A stretch of DNA of 60,389 nt from Ceraceosorus guamensis (lineage: Eukaryota; Basidiomycota; Exobasidiomycetes; Ceraceosorales; Ceraceosoraceae): contig NW_020290049.1 of NCBI RefSeq assembly GCF_003144195.1, positions 5,762 to 66,150 of the forward strand, in the 5' to 3' direction. Positions 1 to 10,397 of the stretch are shown here, piece after piece. Every line of letters begins with the position of its first letter. Position 1 is the first letter of the stretch. The notes under the pieces were generated by a model, which had not been told where the DNA came from, made no database searches, and saw only the letters and a list, made by a program, of their open reading frames with translations. Position numbers and translations under genes: made by a program.

Positions 1-2
1 CA

Positions 3-3000
3 CGTCGCGACTTGACCTGTTCCCCTTGCTGTCCTTCGGTCTGCGCAGTGTTTGGTTTGTGCAGCACCACCTGCCATGGACCGTGCGACTGTGGCACCGC
101 CAAACGATCGGCCATCTTTGCAGAGATTGCATCTCGAGAGCAACACGATGGAGATGCCGTTCCGACCCCGGAAAGTGATTATCAGGCACACCGCGCTGCT
201 AGTCGCGCCCCTCGTGCTCTCCCGGAGACTTCGACCGCGCCGGGACATGAAGCCACTTCTCGCACTACGAAGCGGAGCGTCATCGGTGGCACCGAGCCAA
301 GGAACCTTCAGACATCCAATGGTCCAGCCATCTTGCGGAAGCGCACGTGCAACGACTGTTGCAACGCCATTTGTATTCCCAGGAAAAATTGCAACGAGCA
401 CCCAACCTGCGGTCCAGACGACTGCACAGACTGCCCACCGTATGCAGCGGAAAGATCCATCGAAGCGTCGTCCGGCTTCGATGATGGATCCGAAGTAGCC
501 TCGATCCTGTCACGAGACGACAACACTAGCCGCTTCGAGTCAGTCGACATCTACCCGCGCGCTGAGGCGAGTCCACTACTGCAAGAGCTTGTGGATTCGT
601 CTGGTTTCCAGCGCCGCGACGTCCCGCCGCCGCATCACAACCCGCCCATTCATTGCGCCAAATGTTGCTTCAAGCAAAACTGCGCGCCGTCTACTGATTG
701 CAGCCATTGTCCGCACGGACAGCGCCGTGATACGCATCTTGGGCTTCCTGCTTTGCACAAGCGTGGCTGTGATGCTTGCTGCAACGTGCCTTGCGGATGT
801 GCCGGCATCAAGAACGCCGATTGCTCCACCTGCTCGGACAGTCTAAACGGAATTGCGCCTGCACCTCAAGCAGGATGCGAGACCAAAGCGTGGCTCAAAA
901 GAAGCCCATCGACATCTGCGTCTCCAGATCCGCCACTCTCCGGCCGCGAACTCAACTCGTTGGCCAGATTTGATGTGGACTCACGCGCACAGTCGCCACG
1001 ACGTGCTGAAGAGGTCATGGTCAGCCCGTACGATTGCCCAGCGTGCTGCTCTTCGAAAACGTGCTTTGCATGCTCATGCCCCGAGCCTCCATTGCTGGCG
1101 CTTGCTGAGCGCACGGCTGCATCGCCCCTCACGATCGACGCGGATGTGAGCGCACAGCCGCAACGAAGATCTGAGCAGGTGCTGGTCACCCAGTACGATT
1201 GTCCGGGGTGCTGCAATGCAGGAATCTTGTGCTTTGCGTGCCAATGCAAGCCTCCAGTGTTGTCGCTCGCTGAGCGCACGGCGACGTCGCCGCTCACGAT
1301 CGATGCGGATGCGGGCACACGTCCACAACAAAGGTCCGAGCTCATGGAAGGAAGTCCAGATATTTGTCCTGCGTGCTGCTTCGATCCTGGCTTCTGTAAC
1401 GGCGCCTGCGGGTGTGGTGGGGCTTATGAACCTCGCTCACTCTCTCTGCCAGGGATACACTCGGTTGCGAGTATCGCCGAATCACCTCGAGCTAGATCCG
1501 CTCACGCCGCTCGTCAGGAACCCAGTACAGCTTACGTAGCCAGCCTAGGCTCGGTGCTCGCAGGCCGAGGAGAGACTGGACACCATTCGCGTCTTGCGAC
1601 GAGGGATGAGAACGACTGTAACACTTGCTGCGGTACGCCTGCAGGGTGTTCGGGCGATTGCGACTGCAAAACGCCTCCGGTGCTGCAAGAGATCGCAGCC
1701 CGCGTGCCTGCCACGGAGACTGAAAGCACTTCAGTGGCTCAGGCGCAGCCGCGCAGCGAGCTCGCGGCGATCGATGCGAACAGCTGTCCTGCGTGCTGCG
1801 CCGATCCAGTCACATGTGTCGAGTGCGAGTGTCCGCCGCTTCTCCACGCAAAGCTCGCCCACAGAGAGCTCGCGGTTAGGAACAACTGTGCTGCGTGCTG
1901 CGCCAATCCAGACACGTGTTTCGACTGCTGGTGTGATACCACACCGCCTCTCCACGCCAGACTCGCCCACAGAGCGCTCGCGGTCGCCCCAGTCATGGAC
2001 CTCGAGCGACGGGCAGAGCTCGCAAAAGGTGCGGGTAGTGTAAGCACAAGAGATGGCAGCAAAGACTGTCCTCAGTGTTGCTTGTCTCAGTCGTGCGTAC
2101 CTGGGACAGTCTGCACGGGCTGTCAGCCGCCCCTCACAAATGGTCCCGGAGCGCCATCAAGCATCTTGAGCGAGCGCGCTGAGGGTCTACAAGCAGCAGA
2201 CGGTCGGCTCAGTGAGCGTTCTGGATGTCCGAGCTGTTGTTTGCACAACTCGTGCAGCCCTGGATATAGCTGCAGTCCGTCTTGCCTTGGCAACGCGCCC
2301 CTACCGCCATGCAAAAATTGCTCTGGAAGCGGCGGCGGAGGATGGCCGCCCCCGCTGCGGCCGCGAGTAACAAAGGATGTCGGAACTTCAGGGTTAGAAC
2401 AAACGCTGAGGGAACGAAGCAGCCATAATGAAGAAAAGGAAATTTCAGCACGCGGTCTCCCAGAGTCAGAAAGGAGTTTGACAGGGCGCGCCGAGCGCAG
2501 AGTTGCCCAAGACACACCAACTCTAGCGAAGCGCTCTTCGCAGGGTGGTGCAACTTTCTCAATTGTCTCGGTCGCGTGTCCCACTTGCTGCCTCTTGAAG
2601 CTAGAGCCTTGCCCGGTATGCCCTGTCGACTGCAAGCCGCCTCCTGCACTCTTTACGCGGCGCGCGATCGAGACCGTCGAGCAGCCGCAAGTGGCATCAT
2701 CTGCCAGTATCAGCGAGGCGAGCGACGACATGACCTTGCATTCTCGTCAAGAGCCCCGGAGCACACAAGATGTCAGCATCTTGAAGGATGTCACCCTGGA
2801 CGACGTTCCAGAGCACAAAATTCCAGCACCTTCAACTCGCAGCGAGCTGTCAGCACACAGTGGTGCGCTTCGACGGGAATTCAACGGGCAGCCAAAGCCA
2901 GGAGAAGAGCTGAATTGCTGGTATTGCTGTCCAAGCGAATGCGCCAAGCACAACGCCTGCGCCACGCCGTGCAGCAATCAGGCGACGCAATGCAACGGCT

Positions 3001-5114
3001 GCGGAAAGCTGCCGGGCCATCCACCCGTCAAGCGAAGCGTGGTCGAGGTCGATGGCGCCATCGGCGCAGCGACACACAAGCGCGACACGCAAGAAAGATC
3101 GATACTTGTCCACGCCCCTACATTGGACAGACGAGGAGAAAAGTTTCAGAGGTGTGATAACTGCTGCCCTAAAAAATGCGGCGCCACTCGCGGTGGCTGC
3201 ATCAGGCCGTGCAATGACGAAGGTGTGCAGTGCAATGGCTGCTACGGCCACCTCGTCTTGCCTTCTTCGCGCAAACGAAGCGAGAATGACGTCGAGCGCG
3301 CCATCGGCACAGCGCCAAGTAAGCGTGACATGGACGAGGGTCTCACGCAAAGCCATGCTCTTACATTAGAAAAGCGACTTAAACAGATAGTCAGATGCGA
3401 CAATTGCTGCCCTATCAAATGCGCCGCGACGGGCAGCTGCGGCACGCCATGCAGCAACGTATTGGTTCAGTGCAACAATTGCCCCGGACCGATCATCTAC
3501 GGCCCTCCGGCAATGCTCGGCATCCAACACACCGATAGCTCGACAGAGCAGTCAACAATGCCTCTTGTCGCTCGGAGCCACACCAGTGATGCGACTCGAA
3601 GCGTAAGCATGGGTACAGCCCTTCTCAAACGGCAGCAATTCGAGTACGTCTGCGCTTTCTGCTGCCCAGCCGTTTGCGCCCAGAAAAATACGTGCGGCCA
3701 GCCGTGCGACCTAAAGACACAGTGTACTGGCTGCCCCGGGGCTGCTGTGCTCACTGCCAGGGCCGGTCTACAAGATGTATGGGAGCAGCATACCATCTCG
3801 TCGGGTTCTGAAAAGCGCGGATCGGCACACTTGTCTGATGGTCACCCGTCCAACGCACTGGACAATAGAGATGCTTCCCACTTTGCCGTATACAGCAAAG
3901 TCGCGCTTGTGGCGCGCACGCTGCAGGCTGACACGAAGCGCTCTGTGCCCTCGGCTTCAGAGCATTTGGCTCCAGCCGTGCTTGAAGGACGCTCGCCGGG
4001 ATTAGGTCAAAAGCCGGTGCCCTATCGATGTGACAAATGCTGCGAAAGAAAGCAAAATCCGTGCGGTGGATGGGGTCAACATCCATGTTTGCCTAACCCG
4101 TGCGACAGAGCTGTTCAGTGCAGCGGCTGCGGCAGGGCTCCAGGTCCTCCTCCCCGCAAGCGCAACGACGAGTCCGGACCAAAACCTGTCCTCATTGCTC
4201 CAGAGAAAAGGTCCGACGATGTGACTCCACTCGAAGCAAGAACGTCTCGATCGTCAACGCTCCTTCAAAATACGCTTGAATTGCAACGAAGGTCTCCCGC
4301 AAACAACGTTGGAAAGGAAGTGTATCCCTGCGACAAATGCTGCAAGATAAAGCAGAATCCATGCGGCGGTCGTGGCCAGTTCCCGTGCATTCCTAATCCC
4401 TTTCCTTGTGATCGCGCAAAGCAGTGCACTGGTTGCGGCAAGCCTCCACCCATTATAGGACAACCCCCAAAGGCGAAGCGCGACTCTGCGCGCGATCTTC
4501 GCACACTGCAAGAGAGAAAAGACGTCCCCGCAGACGCGTCGCCCGAGAAGCGATCCAACGAGGGAGACCATCTCGAGAAGAAGTCTGAGCATCAGTCGAC
4601 GCCTCATCGCAACCCACTAGAATGGCAACGAAGGTCGCCTGCAAACCGTGTTGGAAAAGAAGTGCAGCGCTGCGACAAGTGCTGCAACATAAAACAAAAT
4701 CCCTGCGGCGGTCGCGGTCAAGTCCCATGCATTCATAATCCATTTCCTTGTGATCGTGCAAAACAGTGCACTGGATGCGGCAAGGCCCCTCCTATCATCG
4801 GACAACCTCCAAGGACGAAGCGGGACGCGACGCTTGATCAGCCAGTCGTGCCGCAAAGAGCTAGCCGAGGTGTCAAACAACCCTTGGCCGCTGGAAGCCC
4901 TGCACCTGCGCTTCAAACGAGGACAAGCGATGCAGCAAAGTCGGCTGTTGATCGATTGGAGATGCACCGACGATCCCCCGCAGGCGGAGCGGTGCCCGTA
5001 TTCCGCTGCGATAAATGCTGCACCGGGAATTGCACCGGAGGTCCCGGCACTCCCATTCCTTGCCCACCGTGCAATCGTCCTGTCCAGTGTCCGAGCTGCG
5101 GTGGTTCAGTCTAA
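3..5114 (+). CDS. Cysteine-rich tandem-module polyprotein, probable Kex2-processed precursor (5' partial)
   Basis: The frame is open from the window edge to TAA at 5112-5114, about 1,700 codons with no intron visible. No ATG or signal peptide can be seen because the 5' end lies outside; the frame reads Arg-Arg-Asp-Leu at its first codons. I count about 21 modules, each opening with C-x2-C-C. N-terminal modules mostly have six cysteines (for example CPACCSSKTCFACSC). Modules 14-20 have eight; the best conserved spacing is C-x2-CC-x6-C-x7-C-x6-C-x5-C-x2-C. Linkers of 20-90 residues carry about thirty Lys-Arg or Arg-Arg pairs, usually followed by Ser, Asp or Gly, the pattern cut by Kex2 in the Golgi. 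In fungi such Kex2-processed repeat proteins yield repellents, pheromones or RiPP cores. Release of many small disulfide-rich or metal-binding peptides is my inference. I do not recognise the module family. Confidence 0.8.
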   Translation, partial: RRDLTCSPCCPSVCAVFGLCSTTCHGPCDCGTAKRSAIFAEIASREQHDGDAVPTPESDYQAHRAASRAPRALPETSTAPGHEATSRTTKRSVIGGTEPRNLQTSNGPAILRKRTCNDCCNAICIPRKNCNEHPTCGPDDCTDCPPYAAERSIEASSGFDDGSEVASILSRDDNTSRFESVDIYPRAEASPLLQELVDSSGFQRRDVPPPHHNPPIHCAKCCFKQNCAPSTDCSHCPHGQRRDTHLGLPALHKRGCDACCNVPCGCAGIKNADCSTCSDSLNGIAPAPQAGCETKAWLKRSPSTSASPDPPLSGRELNSLARFDVDSRAQSPRRAEEVMVSPYDCPACCSSKTCFACSCPEPPLLALAERTAASPLTIDADVSAQPQRRSEQVLVTQYDCPGCCNAGILCFACQCKPPVLSLAERTATSPLTIDADAGTRPQQRSELMEGSPDICPACCFDPGFCNGACGCGGAYEPRSLSLPGIHSVASIAESPRARSAHAARQEPSTAYVASLGSVLAGRGETGHHSRLATRDENDCNTCCGTPAGCSGDCDCKTPPVLQEIAARVPATETESTSVAQAQPRSELAAIDANSCPACCADPVTCVECECPPLLHAKLAHRELAVRNNCAACCANPDTCFDCWCDTTPPLHARLAHRALAVAPVMDLERRAELAKGAGSVSTRDGSKDCPQCCLSQSCVPGTVCTGCQPPLTNGPGAPSSILSERAEGLQAADGRLSERSGCPSCCLHNSCSPGYSCSPSCLGNAPLPPCKNCSGSGGGGWPPPLRPRVTKDVGTSGLEQTLRERSSHNEEKEISARGLPESERSLTGRAERRVAQDTPTLAKRSSQGGATFSIVSVACPTCCLLKLEPCPVCPVDCKPPPALFTRRAIETVEQPQVASSASISEASDDMTLHSRQEPRSTQDVSILKDVTLDDVPEHKIPAPSTRSELSAHSGALRREFNGQPKPGEELNCWYCCPSECAKHNACATPCSNQATQCNGCGKLPGHPPVKRSVVEVDGAIGAATHKRDTQERSILVHAPTLDRRGEKFQRCDNCCPKKCGATRGGCIRPCNDEGVQCNGCYGHLVLPSSRKRSENDVERAIGTAPSKRDMDEGLTQSHALTLEKRLKQIVRCDNCCPIKCAATGSCGTPCSNVLVQCNNCPGPIIYGPPAMLGIQHTDSSTEQSTMPLVARSHTSDATRSVSMGTALLKRQQFEYVCAFCCPAVCAQKNTCGQPCDLKTQCTGCPGAAVLTARAGLQDVWEQHTISSGSEKRGSAHLSDGHPSNALDNRDASHFAVYSKVALVARTLQADTKRSVPSASEHLAPAVLEGRSPGLGQKPVPYRCDKCCERKQNPCGGWGQHPCLPNPCDRAVQCSGCGRAPGPPPRKRNDESGPKPVLIAPEKRSDDVTPLEARTSRSSTLLQNTLELQRRSPANNVGKEVYPCDKCCKIKQNPCGGRGQFPCIPNPFPCDRAKQCTGCGKPPPIIGQPPKAKRDSARDLRTLQERKDVPADASPEKRSNEGDHLEKKSEHQSTPHRNPLEWQRRSPANRVGKEVQRCDKCCNIKQNPCGGRGQVPCIHNPFPCDRAKQCTGCGKAPPIIGQPPRTKRDATLDQPVVPQRASRGVKQPLAAGSPAPALQTRTSDAAKSAVDRLEMHRRSPAGGAVPVFRCDKCCTGNCTGGPGTPIPCPPCNRPVQCPSCGGSV
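4281..4824 (+). repeat. Near-identical tandem units (modules 19 and 20) in the Cys-rich polyprotein
   Basis: Two units of about 204 bases, roughly 4281-4484 and 4621-4824, match closely in protein and DNA. Each encodes QRRSPAN, VGKEV, the eight-cysteine core with KQNPCGGRGQ and NPFPCDRAKQCTGCGK, then IIGQPP and a dibasic Lys-Arg. The stretch between them is more diverged. Flanking module 18 is related but shorter before Cys6, and module 21 is truncated. This points to recent unit duplication near the 3' end of the gene. Confidence 0.8.
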
Positions 5115-5782
5115 ATCGTCAGGATCAACCTGGTCGTCGGCTTTTTCTTTGTTGGCGCTCGAGAGCCGAGTGTGTGTAAAGCTCCCCTCTTGACATTTTG
5201 TACATCTAACTCTCGATCAACCACGCCGTAACCAAGCAATGAGAATTCCTCGTGTTCCGCCCATTTCTTCTCCCGAATGTTACTGCATGCTGCGCTGCTG
5301 GACATCTCGAGAATCAGGCATACGATTGCCAAGCTGCATGCATGCCTCTCTGTGCATCCGCAGAAAACGTACTCGCATCCAACTACGTTCCAACTTTCAT
5401 CGCGTAACTGCTTTGCCCCCGCGAATGTTGACAAAGGACGAAAGCTTCACTGTGGAAAATAGAGACGGACGCCAGACAAGTGAGGTTCGTGCGTGCGCTA
5501 CGAGCTGGACCCCGTCGAAGCAATCACAATGTATTCATTGAAGCTGCACCGCGCGGTCCAAATCTACACGTTACATCGAAGCAAACGCCGCTCGAATCAA
5601 AAAAAAAAAAAAAAAAAAAGAGTGGGGCCACAAGTACATTCCGCGATACGTTTGCCTCAGCTCCTTGGAGAAGGGGTCGGGGCATAGCTGGAGGGGACAT
5701 TTCTGATGGCCTGTGACTGTATCTAGGAGCTGGAGCTGGATGGGTAGCGCACAGCACAGCGCTGGAATGAGCAAGCAAGCGT
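5115..5782. other. Convergent intergenic spacer
   Basis: This 668-base stretch lies between the stops of the polyprotein (+) and the MCT1-like gene (-). It holds a 21-base A run (5599-5619) and only short open frames without family resemblance. I see no RNA gene. It presumably contains both 3' untranslated regions. Confidence 0.5.
5599..5619 (+). repeat. Poly(A) run
   Basis: Twenty-one consecutive A residues on the + strand (T run on the minus strand), in the spacer just beyond the 3' end of the minus-strand MCT1-like gene. No flanking target-site duplication or retroposon body is apparent next to it, so I treat it as a simple repeat. Confidence 0.9.
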
Positions 5783-8700
5783 CTAAGGTGATGCGACGTC
5801 TACGCGAGCATCTGATCGCCGCGGTGCGTCTTGATCCGACAATAGACTGAGCAGCGTGCCCAATTGTTCGATCTGACCAGCGGCGATGTAACACAAGAAG
5901 GGAAACAAAAGAGTGATGGGGGTGAGCAAAAAAGTGGATCAAAGAACCATTGTGCCCCAACGTTGTGGGCTGCCTCTGCCGCCAACGAGCGCTTGTCCGG
6001 GCACATCCGGCGCAAATGGGGGCCAAGCACTACTTACATCCTCCACGCTAGTGATCGACCAAACCTCGTACTCTGCAGGTTGCAGACCTTGCGACATGCG
6101 CAACCTGTCCTTGTGCGCCAGCTCCTTGCTGAGCAAATGAGCGCACGCTCTGCCAGGTCCCAAGCAAACAAAGCGCTGCACACCCTGTTCCACCTGCGCA
6201 ATCGCGAACATGGAGGGTGGGAGGGGGTCAGACGAGCTGGGTTTCTTTATCCAAGCAGAAGAGGAACTGCAATCTCCGCTCACGAGCTTATCGATGCTCT
6301 CTAGCCACCTGACCACCTTGGAGCTATATCCCATCAAATCCGCTCGAATCTCCTCCGCATCCCTCAGCAAACTCGCACCCTCGCTGACCGAGCTGACGAT
6401 CCCATACCCTTCCGGCCTCATGAGAGGCAGATATCGAATAGCCTCGCGCAGATCGTCCGATGCTCGGTTCATGAGGCTGGAGTGGTACGGACCTCCAACG
6501 GGCAGATTGACCGCTCGCGCACCCAGCGATTGTTGGCGTATCCTGTCCGACGCCAGCGAAACGCCCACGCGCGTTCCGGCTAAGGAAAGATCAGGCATGT
6601 ACCGGCGAGAGCGGAATGTGATGTGAGCGTGTGGGGCGGGGGTCCGCGGGGGGAAATTGGCGGAAATGTGGGGAAGAAGACGGGGGACGCGGTCCCCCGA
6701 TCAACAACTCACACAAGACCAGCTGAAGATTATTGTTGATGTTCGCAATCTGCAACAAAAAGGGATCCATCAGCAGATGCGCCCCAATCTAAAGCCCCTG
6801 CCCGAACACTTTTTCAGACAAGCCTACGAAACAGCCAGTCACTGACCTCCACCACCTCGTCCTGCGCTACATCCTCCACTCTGCCAGCGCTGATATCGCT
6901 CTGCGTGTCCCTGACCATCTGCATAGCAGCCAACAATTTGCCCGGTCTGACCATGACTCCAGACATTTGGCTCCTCTTCCAGCCCTTGACGATCTGTCTG
7001 CCCTGCCCGTCTGTTTCCATGGTCGCAGACGAGCATGCAGAATGATCATCGCCATCAGAAGCAGGATCCGTCTTGAGTCGGACCTGCGCTGTGCTCTCCG
7101 CTCTGACCACGTCGATGTCAGCTTCGCCAGATTGGGGCAAAATCGTCTCTTGTCCCTTGCCGCTGGAGGGGCATCAAGGTGTGGGAGCGCTTCGAGATCA
7201 GCACATGCAGCCTACTCGGAAGCGTGCGCCACGTTTCGCAACACTCCTCACCTGCCAGAGTTGGCAAAAGCCCACGTCTGACCGAATCGCGAGGGGGAAG
7301 GGCTCGGTCAGCCCAATCAGTCACTCTACGTCGGACTTGCGTCGCTTCGTCCGTCTTCAACGCACCTCAAAGACGCTTTCAGGTCTCTTGCAACCCTCGG
7401 GAAAGAGCGTGGTATGCTCGAGCGTGTTCAAGTGTTCCCTGACGCCCTGGAAACGCGTAAGCCTGACCGCATCGTCCAGTGCGAGGCTCGAGCTGCCAAC
7501 CAGGGCAGCATAGACCCCAGCTCCGTGTCCAGCGGCCAAGCTTGCGTGGTCCAGGATCAGATCGCGGGAAAAGTCCTGTCGAAGGACGGAGAGGATGGAT
7601 AGGCTGCATACTAGAATGCTCGGAAGACTGTTGTAGGGTAATGTGAGGGTGAGTTGATCGCCCGAGAACTGGGTGGGGTGTGGCGGAGATGTGCGGTGAG
7701 CACGTGTCGCAAGAGCGGTCAGAAGCCACCTGCCTGCCGCAGGAACATGCGCAGCTCACCACCATATCCCTCAACCAACCCCTTTTGCGCACATCCGCTC
7801 CTAGCCCGGGCATAAGTCTTTGCACTCCTTCCGTGCCTCGCCACGTGCCTCTCAGAACCTCTTCAAACGCTTCTCTCTGCGCAGCATCTTGCCCAGGCGC
7901 CGAGTTCGATGTGCGCTGGCTGCTGCTGCTGCTGCTGCTACTGCTGGACCGCGAGGAAGAAGAGGATGGCGATGCGAGGGAAGAGAGGCTCTCCTCCGCT
8001 TCGTGCCATACGTGCCGGGCCGATCTGAAACCTCTGTACACGTCGTTTGCCATCGTGACATATTGAGAGCCCTGTGCGGAGCAAAGTCGCGAGCACACGT
8101 GAGCCCAACAACAGTGGAGACAAGGAGCCACAGCGCGAGGGGCCAGCGTCACAGAGGAGGATGCTCGAGGGTGTGGACTGGACAGCCGAGTCAGACTTGC
8201 AGCAAAGCGAAAAGACACTCACTTGACCAGGGAAGATCAATGCCGTCTTTTTCCTCCTCATACCGCTGCTGCCCGTCGTCGTCGTCGTCGTTGCCGCACC
8301 ATCCCCTTGATGTCCCTGCGCAGCACTGCTCTGCATCTGCGTCTGTTCCTGCGCGTTGCTGGCTGATCCAGTGCCGCTCCCTGCTCCAGATCCTCCAAGT
8401 CCGTGTATGCGACTAAGACTTCCATGCGCTTTTGCGCTGCGCGCACTAGGTGCATTGGCTATGCCCGCTGCAGAGGCGTTGAAGGAGGAAGAGGGAGAAG
8501 AGTAGGTGTGGATGGGTAGGGGACGCGTCGTTCGAGACGTAGGCGCGTACTAATTTGCACACAAAAGGAATCAACGGAAAAGAGATGAAAAGAAAAATTC
8601 AGCGTCGAGCGAGCATTGAGCAAGTCGCCGCCGAGTAGACCTTTCCTGAAGCAAAGCGTATGTTGCGCGGCTGCTGCGAAAGCTCTGCTCCTTGCCCCCT

Positions 8701-10089
8701 CCTTTCCCAAAAAAATAACCCTAACTCTCGCCTGTGCCCTCTCGCCCGCTTTGCCCGTCCCCCTCGTCAAGCGCAACTCTCCAATGCCCAACGCGAATGA
8801 AGGGCGCACCCTTCGACGCAAAAGGGCGGTGAAAGAGCCACGACGTGCAGGGCAGGCAAAACCTTTTGCCTTGCCTCCACCGCTCGCCAGCCAGCCAGCC
8901 CCTCACTCACCTCGTGCCTATAACTCCGCACAATCTTGCTATCCGCATCCCCATCGTGCGCGCCTCCATTTGCGCGTCCGGCTTCTGGGATGGGACGGGA
9001 CGCGCTGCGCCTCTTGCCATACCCCACCACGGCTCCCGTACCCGAAGTGGACTTGGATCGCGCATGGGTATCGACGACTGCTTCAGCACTCCGCACAATG
9101 TTGCCCGACTGCTCGTCTCCTTCCCTCGACGACGACGATCTCTGCGCGTCCTTCATCTGCTGCTGCCCCTTTGCGCCCGTCTCGTCCATCTCCCGCTCCG
9201 ATGCCGGACCAGATCCAGATCCAGATCCAGATCCAGATCCAGATCCGGACCCGGACCTAGCCGCAGCCGTACCAGCTTGGCTAGAATCGCTCGTGCTGGA
9301 GCTGGAGCTGGGAGCGGAGTGCAACGTCGTCTTTGTCCGGAGTGAAGAGGCTGGGCTGGAGGAGCCAAGCAAATGGTGAAGCGGTGCAGCAGATGAGGAA
9401 TTTGCAAGCCTGAGCGAGCTCGCCTCGGAGCTATACCTGCTTGACGTCTCCACCGCTCGAGTCCTATCGCGCGAATGGGCCAGCATATGCGGATGATCGA
9501 GCGCGCGCGGATGAGAGCGCAAGTCTGGCGCGTCTCGGTGAGTCGCAATGTGGTCGAGCGAGCTGGAGCTGGAGCTGTAGCTGGTTAGAGGAGGAGGAGG
9601 AGGAGGAGCATCTTCATGCTGATGAATAGCTATCAAGGCGCTCAAATCTTCTCTCGCGACGGCATCGCGATTCCGACTGCGTGTGTGCTGCGCGTGAGTG
9701 CTCGACGCTCTGCTGTGCACATACCGGTCGACAGTAGGTGAGGAGTAGGAGTAGGAGTAGGCGCTCCCAGATCCTCGCTGCTCAGACTGTCCAATGGCTG
9801 CCACTCCCGCTGCTGCTGCTGCTGCTGCTGCTACCGCGACTCCTGCATCTTCGCCCACCGCCGCCGCCGCCGCCGCGACCGCCGCCTCGGCAATTTCCCG
9901 CTCCCGCAGCTCATTCGTCCCCCTTTGCCCTCGTTTAGATTCTGAGCTGGACCAGCGCACGCGAGCGCGAGGATGGTGGAGCAGCAGCAGAGCGTGCAGG
10001 GCGAGGTTTGCGTTTGAGCAAGAAGCTTGAAGAGGTTGCGCTGCTTGACTTGCCGCCGCTGCTCTTGTGAATGTGAGTGGATGCAGCAT
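5783..10089 (-). CDS. MCT1: Malonyl-CoA:ACP transacylase-like protein, mitochondrial type, with a long N-terminal extension
   Basis: FabD/MCT1 transfers malonyl groups to mitochondrial acyl carrier protein for type II fatty acid synthesis. Exons on the minus strand read from the right: 10089-8911 (low complexity), 8549-8223 (ending ALIFPGQ), 8071-7760 (GSQYVTMANDVYRG), 7668-about 7360, about 7175-6847, 6749-6713 (IANINNNLQLVL), 6579-6038 and 5872-5783. The joins I could check have GT-AG ends and matching phase; the one near 7360-7175 is not resolved. Family landmarks are FPGQGSQ, IANIN and the active-site histidine in LPVGGPYHSSLM. The usual nucleophile motif GHSxG reads GHGAGVYAAL, so the serine is absent. 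The first exon adds about 390 Ser/Ala/Gly-rich residues; its start MLHPLTFTRAAAASQ could be a mitochondrial presequence. That exon might instead belong to a separate gene. Confidence 0.7.
9206..9246 (-). repeat. Hexanucleotide GATCCA array inside the MCT1 extension
   Basis: About six to seven near-perfect copies of GATCCA (minus strand TGGATC) lie in the low-complexity first exon and encode alternating Ser-Gly. Because the unit is a multiple of three, length changes would keep the frame. Confidence 0.8.
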
Positions 10090-10322
10090 GATGCGTGGTG
10101 CGTGGTGGTGTGGTGGTGTGGCGGTGTGGTGCGTGGTGGTGTGGTGGTGAGGGCAGGTGAGATGAAGGGGCGCAGTGTGAGGGCGCCGTGCGGGTGCGGG
10201 TTGGGAAAGCGGAATTGCAATCGAGCGTCTGACCCTTTGTGCTGCTTCGTTGACCTTGAAGAGTTGGTCGATGGGAGGGATTGAGCGGCCGCGCGGGGTT
10301 CGATGGGCGTGGAGAGGTGGTG

Positions 10323-10397
<75 letters not shown>

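Noticed and set aside
5599-5619. Poly(A) run as the tail of a retroposed element
   Set aside because: No recognisable body or flanking duplication; a plain homopolymer is the simpler reading.
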